A stretch of DNA of 41,460 bases from Thermoplasmata archaeon (GTDB taxonomy: Archaea; Thermoplasmatota; Thermoplasmata; Thermoplasmatales; Thermoplasmataceae), in contig WAQW01000025.1 in assembly GCA_015520045.1 (NCBI GenBank), positions 1-41,460 on the forward strand, written 5' to 3'. The notes under the pieces are model-generated. The model saw only the letters and a list, made by a program, of their open reading frames with translations, did not search any database and was not told where the DNA came from. This document shows positions 15,585-24,718 of the stretch, piece after piece. A program made the translations under genes and the position numbers. Position 1 is the stretch's first letter. Every line of letters starts with the position of its first letter.

Positions 15585-16627
15585 ATTTCCAGTGATCTCC
15601 GTGCAGCCCCTTCACTGAGATCCACGGTTCCAAAAATTGTGTACCTGTCTGGTCTGATAGAATGAGCGGTTCTCAACGCCTCTACGGCATCGCTGGCGCT
15701 GATGCCATAATCCTCCGCTTTTATGGAAAGACCAAACTTAGAATATGTCCTGACTAGCTTCTGCCAGTCGCCACCGTGCATGTAAAGTGAAACAACAGAG
15801 CCCATCGCACACTGCTCACCATGCATTGCATTACCGCTGCCGTGTTTTTCCAGAGAATGAGCAAAAAGATGCTCACTACCACTTGCAGGTCTCGAAGAGG
15901 ATGCTATCGCCATGGCTGTACCGGATGCAAGAATCTGCTTCACGACAAGCCATACGGCCTCCTCTATACCGGGCTGAATAAGGTGTGCTTTTTCTATAAG
16001 TTCAGTGGAAGCGTATTCAGACAGTGTTGCTGCGCTGCTGCTGTATTCTTCTCCGACGACTCTTGCTGCCAGTTTCCAGTCCAAAACAGCCGTAATGTTG
16101 GAAATAACGTCAGCAGCACCCGATGCAAGGTACCTGAAAGGTGCCTTAACCATTATGGAGGTATCAGCAATAATGGCTATCGGCATAACTGCCTGTTCAG
16201 AGACATAACCACCTTCTCTCTTTATGGTCGCTCTCGGACTGGCTATTCCATCGTGACTTGGGATGGTTGGAAAACTTATGTGAGGTATCTTCAGAGCCTT
16301 AGAAACAATCTTTGCTATATCTATCTTGGAGCCTCCACCGATACCAATAACAAGACCTGATCTTTTGTCTTTTATGAAATTTATGGCCTCTCTTACGTTT
16401 AACTCTGTGGCATCGCCAGTAATGAGTACCTCAACCTCAAAATTTTCCTGCGACAATAGCTCAGCTATCTGTTTACCGATGATACCATAGCTATTGTGAC
16501 CCGTTATGATGGATATCTTTCTGTTCTTTGTATAGTTCTTAGCGATTGGAATCAGGTTATGCAGGACTTCGTGCCCGACATATACGTCACGTGGAAATTG
16601 CATAACTCTGTTCTTAACGAAGTCCAT
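15569..16627 (-). CDS. egsA: sn-Glycerol-1-phosphate dehydrogenase
   Basis: A 352-residue member of the iron-containing alcohol dehydrogenase/dehydroquinate synthase-like fold. It reduces dihydroxyacetone phosphate to G1P, the backbone of archaeal ether lipids. The NAD(P)-binding block is VIGIGGGSKIDIAK (about 92-105). The metal-binding region includes DVISNITAVLDWKLA, the histidine of SGSEHLFAHSLE, and HGEQCAMG. FPTIPSHDGIASPRAT is a signature of the G1PDH group as opposed to glycerol dehydrogenases. The ATG at 16627 has a TATA box at leaderless distance. It leads an operon with UPF0179 and ychF. Confidence 0.95.
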   Translation of the reverse strand: MDFVKNRVMQFPRDVYVGHEVLHNLIPIAKNYTKNRKISIITGHNSYGIIGKQIAELLSQENFEVEVLITGDATELNVREAINFIKDKRSGLVIGIGGGSKIDIAKIVSKALKIPHISFPTIPSHDGIASPRATIKREGGYVSEQAVMPIAIIADTSIMVKAPFRYLASGAADVISNITAVLDWKLAARVVGEEYSSSAATLSEYASTELIEKAHLIQPGIEEAVWLVVKQILASGTAMAIASSSRPASGSEHLFAHSLEKHGSGNAMHGEQCAMGSVVSLYMHGGDWQKLVRTYSKFGLSIKAEDYGISASDAVEALRTAHSIRPDRYTIFGTVDLSEGAARRSLEITGII

Positions 16628-16968
16628 TAAAATAGCTATATCTTTTTAAGATAAAAATTTACCCCTATGCACTCAGACTTGCATGCAGAGGTACTTCATC
16701 GATACCAGATCAGCGAACAGCGCAGATGAGAAGGGGAAAAGAAATATGAACCAAAATTTCTGAAGAGCTACAGAAGATTTCGCCAAAAGTGAGCACTCTG
16801 GTGCTTCAGCAAAACTTTTTGGCATGGAAACCATAAATACCTCATCATTGATGTGAAAACGATCCACCAGGGAATGCGGGTTTTTCCAATTGTCTGCACT
16901 TCTGAAGAATGGCATCAATCGAAGAGAAGATAGATTAGTTTAAATAAACATTAGTTTTCACATTTTTA
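16628..16968. promoter_or_regulatory. Divergent promoter region of egsA and the IMPase operon
   Basis: The minus strand has TTTTTATCT (16649-16657) about 26 bases before the egsA ATG. The plus strand has TTTAAATAA (16939-16947) about 26 bases before the IMPase ATG at 16969. Both suggest leaderless transcripts. An 81-codon minus-strand frame (16673-16918) lies between, but it has no recognised motifs or start signals, and I do not call it. Confidence 0.5.
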
Positions 16969-17739
16969 ATGCTTAAAGAGGAACTCTTCTCTATTCTGAC
17001 CGATGCGGGGCTGGAAATCTCTCAACATATTATGGAAGCGGATCTAGGAGAATTATCTAAGCGGATCGGAGATGGAGCCGATGGGACTCCAACATTGGCC
17101 ATAGATAGAGAGAGTGAGACAATATTCCTACAGCACCTAAAGAGAAATGATGTTCCCTATAACGTGATAAGTGAGGAGAGGGGATTCCTAGATATGGGGA
17201 GCGACAAAAATCTCATTGCTGATCCTCTTGATGGTACAACAAACGCCATTTTTAGAATTCCATATTATTCTCTATCTGTCGCCCTCTCAAATAGGAATGG
17301 TACGATTATAGAGGCGGCTTTCGTGATGAACCTCTACGACAAAACGGTTTACACTTCTGTTTTGAACGAGGGTTCCTACAGAAATGGCAGAAGGATAACG
17401 GTGTCGAAAGGGAGCGGGATTTACATAATAAACTACGGAAATGCTCCAGACAACCAGCTAAGAAAAATTATAAGAAAATCCAGGAAGTACAGAAAGTTCG
17501 GTTCCACTGCACTCGATCTTTGTCTCCTTGCATCTGGTTCCGTTGATGCTGTTATAAATATGGGGGGAAGCAGTTCACCGAGGAACTTTGACGTGGCTGC
17601 TGGGAAACTTGTCGTTGAGGAGGCGGGCGGTCATGTTGTAGATTCGTATGGCCGTCCTTATACGATCTCATTATCTCCTTCTGTGAAAAAGGATATGGTG
17701 GCCGTGGCCAGTAAATCCATGGTGGATGATATCATATGA
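16969..17739 (+). CDS. suhB: Inositol monophosphatase / fructose-1,6-bisphosphatase family phosphatase
   Basis: A 256-residue metal-dependent sugar phosphatase. The metal site is given by SEERG (about 68-72) and the signature ADPLDGTTNA (about 85-94), with the second half of the motif in NFDVAAGKLVVEEAGGHV (about 205-222). In archaea such enzymes hydrolyse inositol-1-phosphate, fructose-1,6-bisphosphate or both; the sequence alone does not decide. The ATG at 16969 has a TATA box 26 bases upstream. The stop overlaps the NAD kinase ATG (ATGA). Some archaea pair this family with NAD kinase, and NADP phosphatase activity is also known for it, so a role in the NAD/NADP balance is possible. Confidence 0.88.
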   Translation: MLKEELFSILTDAGLEISQHIMEADLGELSKRIGDGADGTPTLAIDRESETIFLQHLKRNDVPYNVISEERGFLDMGSDKNLIADPLDGTTNAIFRIPYYSLSVALSNRNGTIIEAAFVMNLYDKTVYTSVLNEGSYRNGRRITVSKGSGIYIINYGNAPDNQLRKIIRKSRKYRKFGSTALDLCLLASGSVDAVINMGGSSSPRNFDVAAGKLVVEEAGGHVVDSYGRPYTISLSPSVKKDMVAVASKSMVDDII

Positions 17740-18554
17740 AGATTGGATTCGTGATAAGAAGAAACTGTCAGAGATGTGCCAGAATAGTCAAGCGCATTCT
17801 TGAGATTTTGCCCGACAGCTGGGATCTTGTATTCGAGGAGGAGCTTAACAGATACGGAAACTATCACGGAGTGAAAGCCGAAGAGCTATCCGCCGATATA
17901 ATAATCAGTGTCGGGGGGGACGGTACCGTGCTGAGGACGTTCCAGCGTTCGCGTGGGCCCATACTGGGAATAAACATGGGTGGACTTGGCTTTCTCTCAG
18001 AGGTTGAGATAGGAGAGATCGAGAGCGCCATTTACAGACTCATTCGCGGCGAGTACCAGATAGAAAAAGCACGCAGGCTCAAGGTTGTTCTCAACGGAAG
18101 AGAACTTGTTAACGCAACGAATGAGGTTCTTATACACAGCACGCAGATTGCAAAAATAAGAAAATTTTCAATCTTTTCCCGTACAGGCTTCATTGACAGA
18201 GTGGCTGCGGATGGTGTTATAGTGGCCACGCCTATCGGCTCAACATCCTATTCATACAGTGCCGGTGGACCGATACTGTATCCCACTCTTGACGCAATGG
18301 TGATCTCCTATATCGCACCTTTTGCCTCAAGGTCAAGGCCGATAGTGATGCCCATTACAGAGGAGATCAGGGTGAAACTCATAGGTAGGGATCAGGGCTG
18401 CAAGGTGATTGTTGATGGTCAGTCGGAATACAGTATGGATTCATCTGATGATCTCAGGATAAGCCGATCGGACAATTACGCTGAATTCGTAACATTAAAG
18501 AGATCATTCTTTGATAGGGTACGAGAGAAACTTGTCAAAAATGTGGTCGATTAG
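17736..18554 (+). CDS. nadK: NAD kinase
   Basis: A 272-residue ATP/polyphosphate-NAD kinase that makes NADP. The diagnostic GGDGT motif is in IISVGGDGTVLRTF (about 55-68), followed by GINMGGLGFLSEV (about 77-89). The second family block is DGVIVATPIGSTSYSYSAGGPI (split: DGVIVATPIGSTSY, SAGGPI) near 160-181. It is coupled to the phosphatase by an ATGA overlap. Its 3' end overlaps the start of the JAMM protease gene by 14 bases. Length and motifs are complete. Confidence 0.95.
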   Translation: MKIGFVIRRNCQRCARIVKRILEILPDSWDLVFEEELNRYGNYHGVKAEELSADIIISVGGDGTVLRTFQRSRGPILGINMGGLGFLSEVEIGEIESAIYRLIRGEYQIEKARRLKVVLNGRELVNATNEVLIHSTQIAKIRKFSIFSRTGFIDRVAADGVIVATPIGSTSYSYSAGGPILYPTLDAMVISYIAPFASRSRPIVMPITEEIRVKLIGRDQGCKVIVDGQSEYSMDSSDDLRISRSDNYAEFVTLKRSFFDRVREKLVKNVVD

Positions 18555-18903
18555 AAGAGCGGTTCTTCAAATGATAATGGAGGCATCCAAGGACACGTAT
18601 CCGCACGAATTTGGAGCATTTTTGAGAGCGGATGGAAACATCATTTATGAAATAGCTCTCCTACCTGGAACTATTCAGGGAGACCAACATACAATCTTCC
18701 AGATGTGGCAGCGTCCCATCGATTTCTCTCTCGTGGGTTCTGTGCACTCTCATCCCTCCGGAAATACTCATCCCTCCTCCCAGGACCTTCTCATGTTCTC
18801 CAATTCCGGAGATGTTCACATTATAGTGGGTTATCCGTTCACAATAAGCAGTTACTCAGCATACAACAGAAAGGGGGAAAGTATCGATCTGAAAATCCTT
18901 TAA
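18541..18903 (+). CDS. JAMM/MPN+ metalloprotease (Rpn11/JAB1-like)
   Basis: A 120-residue minimal JAB1/MPN domain. The zinc motif is complete: an upstream glutamate in PHEFGAFL and then HSHPSGNTHPSSQD, which fits HxHx7Sxxd exactly. In archaea, such single-domain enzymes remove SAMP-type ubiquitin-like modifiers or act in sulfur transfer. No ubiquitin-like or E1 gene is in this window, so the substrate is unknown. I chose the ATG at 18541 (MWSIRRAVLQ), inside the NAD kinase tail. An ATG at 18511 would add ten residues that merely read through the kinase gene in another frame. It is third in a tightly overlapping operon. Confidence 0.85.
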   Translation: MWSIRRAVLQMIMEASKDTYPHEFGAFLRADGNIIYEIALLPGTIQGDQHTIFQMWQRPIDFSLVGSVHSHPSGNTHPSSQDLLMFSNSGDVHIIVGYPFTISSYSAYNRKGESIDLKIL

Positions 18904-18972
18904 GTGATTTCCAGAGCGTTTATTGAGGATGGGCACTCCTAGGATGTAAGTCACCGTTGAACCTCAAAATAA

Positions 18973-19926
18973 TCACATATACAGGTTAAGATTATTAACA
19001 TAATGTTCCACGGTAGACTTCAGGGCACTTTCAAAGGAATGCACCGCCTTCCAGGAAAGATGCCTCTTTAACTTGGAAGGGTCTAGGGCGTATCGGACAT
19101 CGTGTCCGGGCCTATCATCGACAAACTCGATCAGATCTTTACTTTTTCCAAGGATGCGCAGAATCGATGTAACCACGTCGATATTTCTCCTTTCGTTTTC
19201 AGCGCTAACAAGATATGTTTCTCCATAGTTTTTTGAGAGTATGATCTTTTCGATGGCACTGCAGTGATCCTTAACATACAGCCAGTCGCGCACCTGACTT
19301 CCGTCTCCGTAAACTGGAATTCTCCTGTTGTTCATTGCATTTATTATGGTTTTCGGTATAAGCTTCTCCCTGTGCTGGTATGGCCCGAAGTTGTTGCTGC
19401 TATTGGAAATTGTCGCGTGAATTCCATAAGTATTGATATAGGACCTGATCAGGTGATCAGCAGCTGCCTTGGTCGCTGAATAGGGGTTTCTCGGGTTATA
19501 CGCACTTGATTCTGTGAACTTCCTATCAGAGTCAAGTGGCAGAGAGCCGTAGACCTCATCGGTTGAGACCTGATGGAACTGAACATCATATCGCCTTACG
19601 GATTCGAGGATGTTGAACACCCCAAAATAGTTAGATCTAACGAACGGTTCCGCTGAGGCTATCGAGTTATCCACGTGCGATTCAGCAGCGAAATTTACCA
19701 CAACATCAGACCTCTTCACGAGATCATCCATAACCTCTCTGTTCGTTATGTCTTCCCTTACAAGCTTGTACCTCGAGCCGAAAATATGGTGTTTCACGTA
19801 CTCGGGGTTGGACGCATACGTGAGTTTATCGACATTTATCAGTGAATCATCAGGGTACTTCAAAAGCCAGTAATTCACGAAATTCGATCCTATAAAACCA
19901 GCACCACCTGTAACGAGTAGCCTCAT
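18973..19926 (-). CDS. rfbB: dTDP-glucose 4,6-dehydratase
   Basis: A 317-residue extended-SDR enzyme for the second step of dTDP-L-rhamnose synthesis. The NAD-binding GGAGFIGSN is at the N-terminus, with DKLTYAS and NFAAESHVDNSI. The catalytic pair is YSATK with the STDEVYG strand before it. I placed the start at ATG 19926 (MRLLVTGG), which has GGTGAGG just upstream; an in-frame ATG at 19938 is the alternative. A CATTTATATC element near 19974-19983 gives it a promoter separate from the rfbA-rfbD-rfbC genes behind it. Confidence 0.94.
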   Translation of the reverse strand: MRLLVTGGAGFIGSNFVNYWLLKYPDDSLINVDKLTYASNPEYVKHHIFGSRYKLVREDITNREVMDDLVKRSDVVVNFAAESHVDNSIASAEPFVRSNYFGVFNILESVRRYDVQFHQVSTDEVYGSLPLDSDRKFTESSAYNPRNPYSATKAAADHLIRSYINTYGIHATISNSSNNFGPYQHREKLIPKTIINAMNNRRIPVYGDGSQVRDWLYVKDHCSAIEKIILSKNYGETYLVSAENERRNIDVVTSILRILGKSKDLIEFVDDRPGHDVRYALDPSKLKRHLSWKAVHSFESALKSTVEHYVNNLNLYM

Positions 19927-20110
19927 CCACCTCACCATACGAGATTTCTTATTCTTAAAGAGAAGGTAGAAGAGATATAAATGGCTTGTTAGCCTAAATT
20001 CCTAACAGGCATAGTAACGCCTCTTGCTGGATCTCCACGAACTGAAACTATACAGAGAAATATTCTGCGCGTAAACTGGTTTTAATCCTTGAATGTAACA
20101 GATAAGAATC

Positions 20111-20659
20111 TTACAGAAAAGGATTATCCAGCCCGGTGATGAGTGGGAGTTTTTTATCTTTCTCTGATACGATAGGTTCGATATCGCCCCAGTCGATAGA
20201 GATTATGGGATCATTCCACCTGATTCCACTCTCCATCTCCCTGTTATACTCTGCAGTTACCTTGTAGTGCACGGTGGAATCCTCTATCGCATAAAAGCCG
20301 TGAGCGAATCCGGGCGGGATCCATAGCATCTCTCCTCCAGAGGGCGAAAGTTCAAACCCAACCCATTTTTTGAAGTAACGTGATTTACGGCGGAGATCAA
20401 CAGCCACATCAAAGATCCTGCCGCTTATTACTCTAACGAGTTTGCCCTGTGTGTAGGGAGGTATCTGAAAATGCATTCCTCTCAGAACGTTTTTACGGGA
20501 AAAGGAGATGTTGTCCTGTTTGAATTCCCACGGAATTCCATTGTCATCAAATTCAGATTTTTTATAACTCTCGAGGAAAAAACCGCGTTCGTCTCTGGAA
20601 ATCGTAGATTTGATCAACACCACTTCTGGTATTGCAGAGATTTCAAAATCGAAGGCCAT
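20111..20659 (-). CDS. rfbC: dTDP-4-dehydrorhamnose 3,5-epimerase
   Basis: A 182-residue cupin that epimerises C3 and C5 of dTDP-4-keto-6-deoxyglucose. Family blocks are present in order: RGFFLESYKKSEF, then FKQDNISFSRKNVLRGMHFQ (ending in the catalytic histidine region), then LVRVISGRIFDVAVDLR, and then WIPPGFAHGFYAIED and VHYKVTAEYNREME. Size is typical. It starts 26 bases after rfbD and is third in the rfbA-rfbD-rfbC operon. The 184 bases to rfbB hold the rfbB promoter. Confidence 0.95.
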   Translation of the reverse strand: MAFDFEISAIPEVVLIKSTISRDERGFFLESYKKSEFDDNGIPWEFKQDNISFSRKNVLRGMHFQIPPYTQGKLVRVISGRIFDVAVDLRRKSRYFKKWVGFELSPSGGEMLWIPPGFAHGFYAIEDSTVHYKVTAEYNREMESGIRWNDPIISIDWGDIEPIVSEKDKKLPLITGLDNPFL

Positions 20660-20685
20660 AAGGATTGCATGATTAAATGGTATTT

Positions 20686-21528
20686 CTATTTTAACTTTCC
20701 AAGCAACCCGAGGTTGGATTTCATAGAGTAGAAATCAAATCCTACCAGGCGCTTAGCTTTTTCTACACTGAGTGATGAATCATAGGGTCGCCTTGCCTTG
20801 AAAAAATCTGGTTCACTTACCAAGCGCAAAAGAGATTCATCAAGGGAGAATGTTTTGGCTATGGCTACTGCAAGATCGTATCTGGAAATTCTTTCGCCTG
20901 CAATGTTTATTATTCCTAGAATATCAGAATGAAGAAGCTCCCGTATGGAGAGAGCGAGATTTCTCGCATGAATGGGTGAGTAGTAGCTCTTGTGAACAGA
21001 GATTGAATTTCCCTTTCTGAGTTCAGAAAGTACAAAAAGAGGGAAGTTTCTGGCATGCCCGAAAACTCCCGAGGTTCTAACAACAATGGTTTTCTCGTAG
21101 GAAAGGGCATATGATTCCCCTATGAGTTTTGAGATTCCATAGTAATTAATGGGATTTGGAGTTGCTTTCTCAGAGTAGTTACCCTGCTCACCATCAAAGA
21201 TATAATCTGTTGAGATTTGAATAAAAGTCGCCCCCCTTTTTCTGGCCTCTCTCACCAGAAATCTTACAGCTTCGCCATTCACCCTGAATGCAAGATCCTT
21301 GTTTTCCTCGCAGAGATCAACATTTGTCATAGCGGCAGCATTTATTATGATCTCAGGATCAATTACATCCATAACACGACGAACGGAGCCGGGATCTGCA
21401 ATATCTATCTGGTATCCCGTCCTGCCTGTGTGCGTGAGCGGAAGGGCATCCGGGAGAACCTTCACCAGCTCTCTGCCCAGTTGCCCCTCACCCCCTATAA
21501 CCGCAATCCGTTGAGAAACACCACTCAT
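20686..21528 (-). CDS. rfbD: dTDP-4-dehydrorhamnose reductase
   Basis: A 280-residue extended SDR that makes dTDP-L-rhamnose in the last step. It shows GGEGQLGRELVKVL at the nucleotide site, NAAAMTNVDLCEE, the strand STDYIFDGEQGNYSE, and the catalytic YYGISKLIGE. The final VGFDFYSMKSNLG region is short but ordinary. Its ATG overlaps the rfbA stop (ATGA), so the two are coupled. The family includes MAT2B-like proteins, but the operon makes RfbD clear. Confidence 0.93.
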   Translation of the reverse strand: MSGVSQRIAVIGGEGQLGRELVKVLPDALPLTHTGRTGYQIDIADPGSVRRVMDVIDPEIIINAAAMTNVDLCEENKDLAFRVNGEAVRFLVREARKRGATFIQISTDYIFDGEQGNYSEKATPNPINYYGISKLIGESYALSYEKTIVVRTSGVFGHARNFPLFVLSELRKGNSISVHKSYYSPIHARNLALSIRELLHSDILGIINIAGERISRYDLAVAIAKTFSLDESLLRLVSEPDFFKARRPYDSSLSVEKAKRLVGFDFYSMKSNLGLLGKLK

Positions 21529-22592
21529 ATTTCCAGCCTTGAATCACGCCCAATTATGAGTCTCATTCCAAGACCCATAAAATCATTGGGCTTTATGATA
21601 ACATTTGATCCTATCAGACTCTCTCTTATTCTCTCGGCACCAGTAAGCTCAATGCTACTTCCATCCATGATGACCGAATCTTCAATCTCAACGTTCTTAA
21701 GTTTGCAATTGGGCCCGATGCTTGAATAAGGACCCACGTATGTGTCCTGCAAAATGGTGTTCTTGCCAATGTAGCAAGGACCGAGAACCTTTGTCTTGCC
21801 CATAATCTTAACACCACTCTCAATTTTGACCCGCCCCGATACCGATGAATCTGCGAAGTTGCCGCTAACTTCACGCTTCAAAGTATCCAAAACCATTCTG
21901 TTGCAGTCGAGAAATTCGTCCACAGTTCCGGTGTCCTTCCACCATCCTTCTATCACGGAGTAACCAATCTTCATCCCTCTATCAAGCATAATCTGAAATG
22001 CCTCCGTTATCTCAAGTTCTCCCCTCCAGGATGGTTTCAGCTCCTTGATCACATCAAAAATACTCTTCCTCAGGAAGTACGCTCCGGTTATGGCAAGATC
22101 AGACCTTGGATTTCTGGGCTTCTCTTCGATCTTGATAATCTTCCCGTTTGAGACCTCTGCGATACCGAACCTGGATGGATTAGCCACCTTTGTCAGGGCA
22201 ACGTAAGCATCTGTTCCCAGCTCTGCAAAGCTTCTGTTCATCGATGAGATCCCGTTCTGGAAATAATTATCACCCAGAAGTACGACGAAATTCTCATCAT
22301 CTACAAAATCTTCAACCAGGCTTATAGCATGGGCGATACCCAGAGGGGCCTCCTGATGTGTGTAAGATATGTTTACCCCCCATTTCTCACCATCGCCGTA
22401 ATAATCCTGGACCTCCTTCTTACCGATTTCACCTACTATTATGTTTATCTCGCGGATCCCTATCTCAATGAGATTCAACAGTGCATACTCGCTCACGGGT
22501 TTACCTGCAAGTGGAAGAAGCTGTTTCACATCCGTATAGGTAAGTGGGCGCAATCTGGTGCCACTCCCACCGTGAAGAATTACTCCCTTCAT
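21525..22592 (-). CDS. rfbA: Glucose-1-phosphate thymidylyltransferase, long form
   Basis: A 355-residue nucleotidyltransferase of the long archaeal/actinobacterial type. The N-terminal catalytic domain has ILHGGSGTRLRPLTY, LLGDNYF with the metal-binding Asp, and EKPRNPRSDLAITGAYF. It is followed by a left-handed beta-helix with repeats such as VKIMGKTKVLGPCYIG and VGPYSSIGPNCKLKNV. It makes dTDP-glucose and begins the rhamnose pathway. I chose the ATG at 22592 (MKGVILHGG), with GGGAG about seven bases upstream, over an in-frame ATG at 22619. The long form is sometimes annotated as a UDP-sugar pyrophosphorylase, but the three neighbours settle the pathway. Confidence 0.92.
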   Translation of the reverse strand: MKGVILHGGSGTRLRPLTYTDVKQLLPLAGKPVSEYALLNLIEIGIREINIIVGEIGKKEVQDYYGDGEKWGVNISYTHQEAPLGIAHAISLVEDFVDDENFVVLLGDNYFQNGISSMNRSFAELGTDAYVALTKVANPSRFGIAEVSNGKIIKIEEKPRNPRSDLAITGAYFLRKSIFDVIKELKPSWRGELEITEAFQIMLDRGMKIGYSVIEGWWKDTGTVDEFLDCNRMVLDTLKREVSGNFADSSVSGRVKIESGVKIMGKTKVLGPCYIGKNTILQDTYVGPYSSIGPNCKLKNVEIEDSVIMDGSSIELTGAERIRESLIGSNVIIKPNDFMGLGMRLIIGRDSRLEI

Positions 22593-23527
22593 CTCGTTTC
22601 TCCCAGTGAAAAGATCCATATATATCTTCGTCGGTTTGTTTCAATGCATCCAAGTGCCGGAAAAATCAGCTAATTCCAAAAATTTGTATGATGTTCTTTC
22701 GTTTCCTTAACTAAAGAAAAAAACAAAACTCCTGGGATCGGTCACACGAGTCGTCTCTCTTCTTCCCAGGATGGAGAGGTGTCTTAATGTATCTCTCACC
22801 TGGAAGGCGAATGTGAGTAAGCAAGAAACCAGTACATCGATAGGTTGCGCATGAAAGTATTAAAGAAGTCATATCCACAGATTTCCGTGTAATTTGTACC
22901 ACCTCTGTTACTTAAAAACATGTGCATTTGTTCTTTCCTGTTGAATGAACGCTGAAATCCCCGTAGGAATATGGAATCCGACTTCAGCGCAAATGCTCAG
23001 GATATGCAAACCAGGAGGTCTATCCTTTCTCTGTTAGTGATTTCTTGGATCTCCTTAACATACTGTGGGTAATTTTTTAATCCATTGGCATTAAGGAAAG
23101 AGGTGATTAATGGCCCGTCTTTGAGGTTTCACCCCGGAATTCCTCTGTAAAACGGAATGATGCAATTTAGATAGTTTGTTTAACTAGCATGCTGCACTAT
23201 CTTTTGAGAATACTCTTACCCATACGATCATGAAGAGAACCGATTTTTTCCTATTGCAGAGGTAAAAGGGAATAAGACTACGAGCAGTAATGCACATTCT
23301 GACTGGTGTCTGTACCGTACTTTGTTTTAAAAAAAACCGAAAGAGGGTTTATCGGACATGATGTGAAAGATTTAGATTCTCAATGCTGCCAGCGGGACAC
23401 TAAAATGTTTGGTCTGTGAAAAGAAGTTAACGTTCTTGAAGAAAAATATCAAAGAGTATGAAGTTAGGTTTTAACATTTAATGACAGAAAAATCAATGGA
23501 AATCAGGGCTCTTCACAATCTCCAGAT
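22593..23527. other. Gene-poor 935-base stretch with possible decayed coding sequence
   Basis: I see no intact gene here. It probably holds the rfbA promoter (ATATATGGATC-type AT-rich sequence just above 22592 on the minus strand). A minus-strand frame at 22796-23152 reads like protein but is broken by stops. Poly-A/T runs occur near 22715 and 23330. The rest shows no repeat or RNA signature I recognise. Confidence 0.4.
22796..23152 (-). pseudogene. Possible gene relic with in-frame stops, family not recognised
   Basis: One minus-strand frame gives protein-like text interrupted by two stops: FYRGIPG, stop, NLKDGPLITSFLNANGLKNY then PQYVKEIQEITNRERIDLLV, stop, AFALKSDSIFLRGFQRSF then NRKEQMHMFLSNRGG, running on to about 22796. 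Residue composition is like a soluble protein, in contrast to the other frames. I cannot name the family. It may be a recent pseudogene or coincidence. Confidence 0.28.
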
Positions 23528-24709
23528 TCACCGATTCTGTAGGCCACTTTCCTTGTATTCGGACAATATACTTTTAACCCTGTCCAAAGCTAACGGATCG
23601 GATGATATTACTATTTTTCTATATTCCAGTGATTCTTTCAGAGAACTGACCAGAGGAGAGATCTCACTCAAAAGCTTGATGCCACCGTCAGTAAGAACTT
23701 TCTGGTCTCCCTTTACCCTATCATCTCCAGCAAAATTCAGTGGGGGAATGATATCAATGATGGAATGTTCCATAACAGGTTCCAGACTTTCTGAAACAGA
23801 TCTGTGAAACTCTGGGGAATAACGAAAGATCCCGACCACCTTGTACAGCCTTCTTCTTTTGATCATACGATAGGCTCTCTGAGTGAGACCGTACCTCATA
23901 ATAGAACCCAGAAACTCCTCATCATCCATTGTTGCGAACCTTCTAATTGTCTCAGGATCCAGCTTTTCCAAAGCCTTCAGGAGCATATTCTGTGCTATCC
24001 TTACCGTTTTGTGAAAATAGACGGTTCTGTACATAAGTATCCTGTTTATGGCCAGCGACTCAAGCGATGTAAGCCCCTTCTCCTGGACCAAAAGCTCCCC
24101 ATTTTCATAGGTAACAGTATTCAGGATGCGCTGGTAATCTATCCTACCCAGTGACACTCCCGAGAAAAAAGCATCTCTTCTCAGATAATCAATCTCATCC
24201 ATATCCAGCGGTCCGGATATGAGAGCACCCGTTCCGTTCCCGTGAGATCCAATAGAGCCTTTTATCAGCTCTGATACCTCCTTCGGAGAGAAACCCGCTT
24301 CTTCAATGATAATTGGAATTGAGGAATCATCGTATCCGTCTCTGCCCTCTATGATTCTTGCAGCTATTTCTTCATGGGTGACACCCGTTACATCGGTAAA
24401 AAGACTCTCGAAGGTGTGACTGAGTGGAAAGTGTCCTATATCATGAAGGAGTGCGGCCATCTTTTCCCTAGAGAGATCAACGTTTCTCCATATATTCTCC
24501 AATCTATCAACAAGATAAAAGGTCCCAAGAGAGTGGGAAAATCTCGTATGATTAGCTTCGGGAAACACCACGTTGCAGAAGCCCAGTTGCTTGATGTGTC
24601 TGAGCCTCTGCATCTCTGCACTGTCTACAATTTTGAGATAAGCATCACCAAACTTTATAGGTCCCACAAGAGGATCCTGAATAATTTTATATTCTGTCAC
24701 GGTGATCAA
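23528..24709 (-). CDS. HD-domain phosphohydrolase, SAMHD1/dGTPase-like
   Basis: A 393-residue COG1078-type protein. The N-terminus DPLVGPIKFGDAYLKIVDSAEMQRLRHI (shown as DPLVGPIKF, DSAEMQRLRHI) leads to the metal site HTRFSHSLGTFYL (about 54-66), AALLHDIGHFPLSHTFE (about 85-101) and the later Asp in SGPLDMDEIDYLRRD. This is the H...HD...D arrangement of dNTP triphosphohydrolases and SAMHD1 relatives, which act on deoxynucleotides; the substrate here is unproven. It starts ten bases after the SRP RNA on the same strand and has no obvious promoter of its own, so it may be transcribed with the RNA. Confidence 0.9.
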   Translation of the reverse strand: MITVTEYKIIQDPLVGPIKFGDAYLKIVDSAEMQRLRHIKQLGFCNVVFPEANHTRFSHSLGTFYLVDRLENIWRNVDLSREKMAALLHDIGHFPLSHTFESLFTDVTGVTHEEIAARIIEGRDGYDDSSIPIIIEEAGFSPKEVSELIKGSIGSHGNGTGALISGPLDMDEIDYLRRDAFFSGVSLGRIDYQRILNTVTYENGELLVQEKGLTSLESLAINRILMYRTVYFHKTVRIAQNMLLKALEKLDPETIRRFATMDDEEFLGSIMRYGLTQRAYRMIKRRRLYKVVGIFRYSPEFHRSVSESLEPVMEHSIIDIIPPLNFAGDDRVKGDQKVLTDGGIKLLSEISPLVSSLKESLEYRKIVISSDPLALDRVKSILSEYKESGLQNR

Positions 24710-24718
24710 CCACGGATG

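Noticed and set aside
15821-16360. A 179-codon plus-strand ORF inside egsA
   Set aside because: It is the antisense of a clear G1P dehydrogenase, with a cysteine- and arginine-rich composition typical of shadow frames.
16673-16918. An 81-codon minus-strand ORF between egsA and the IMPase gene
   Set aside because: No recognised family, no SD or TATA at a proper distance, and it lies in the divergent promoter region. It could still be a remnant.
21217-21729. A 170-codon plus-strand ORF across the rfbD/rfbA junction
   Set aside because: It is antisense to two well-supported genes.
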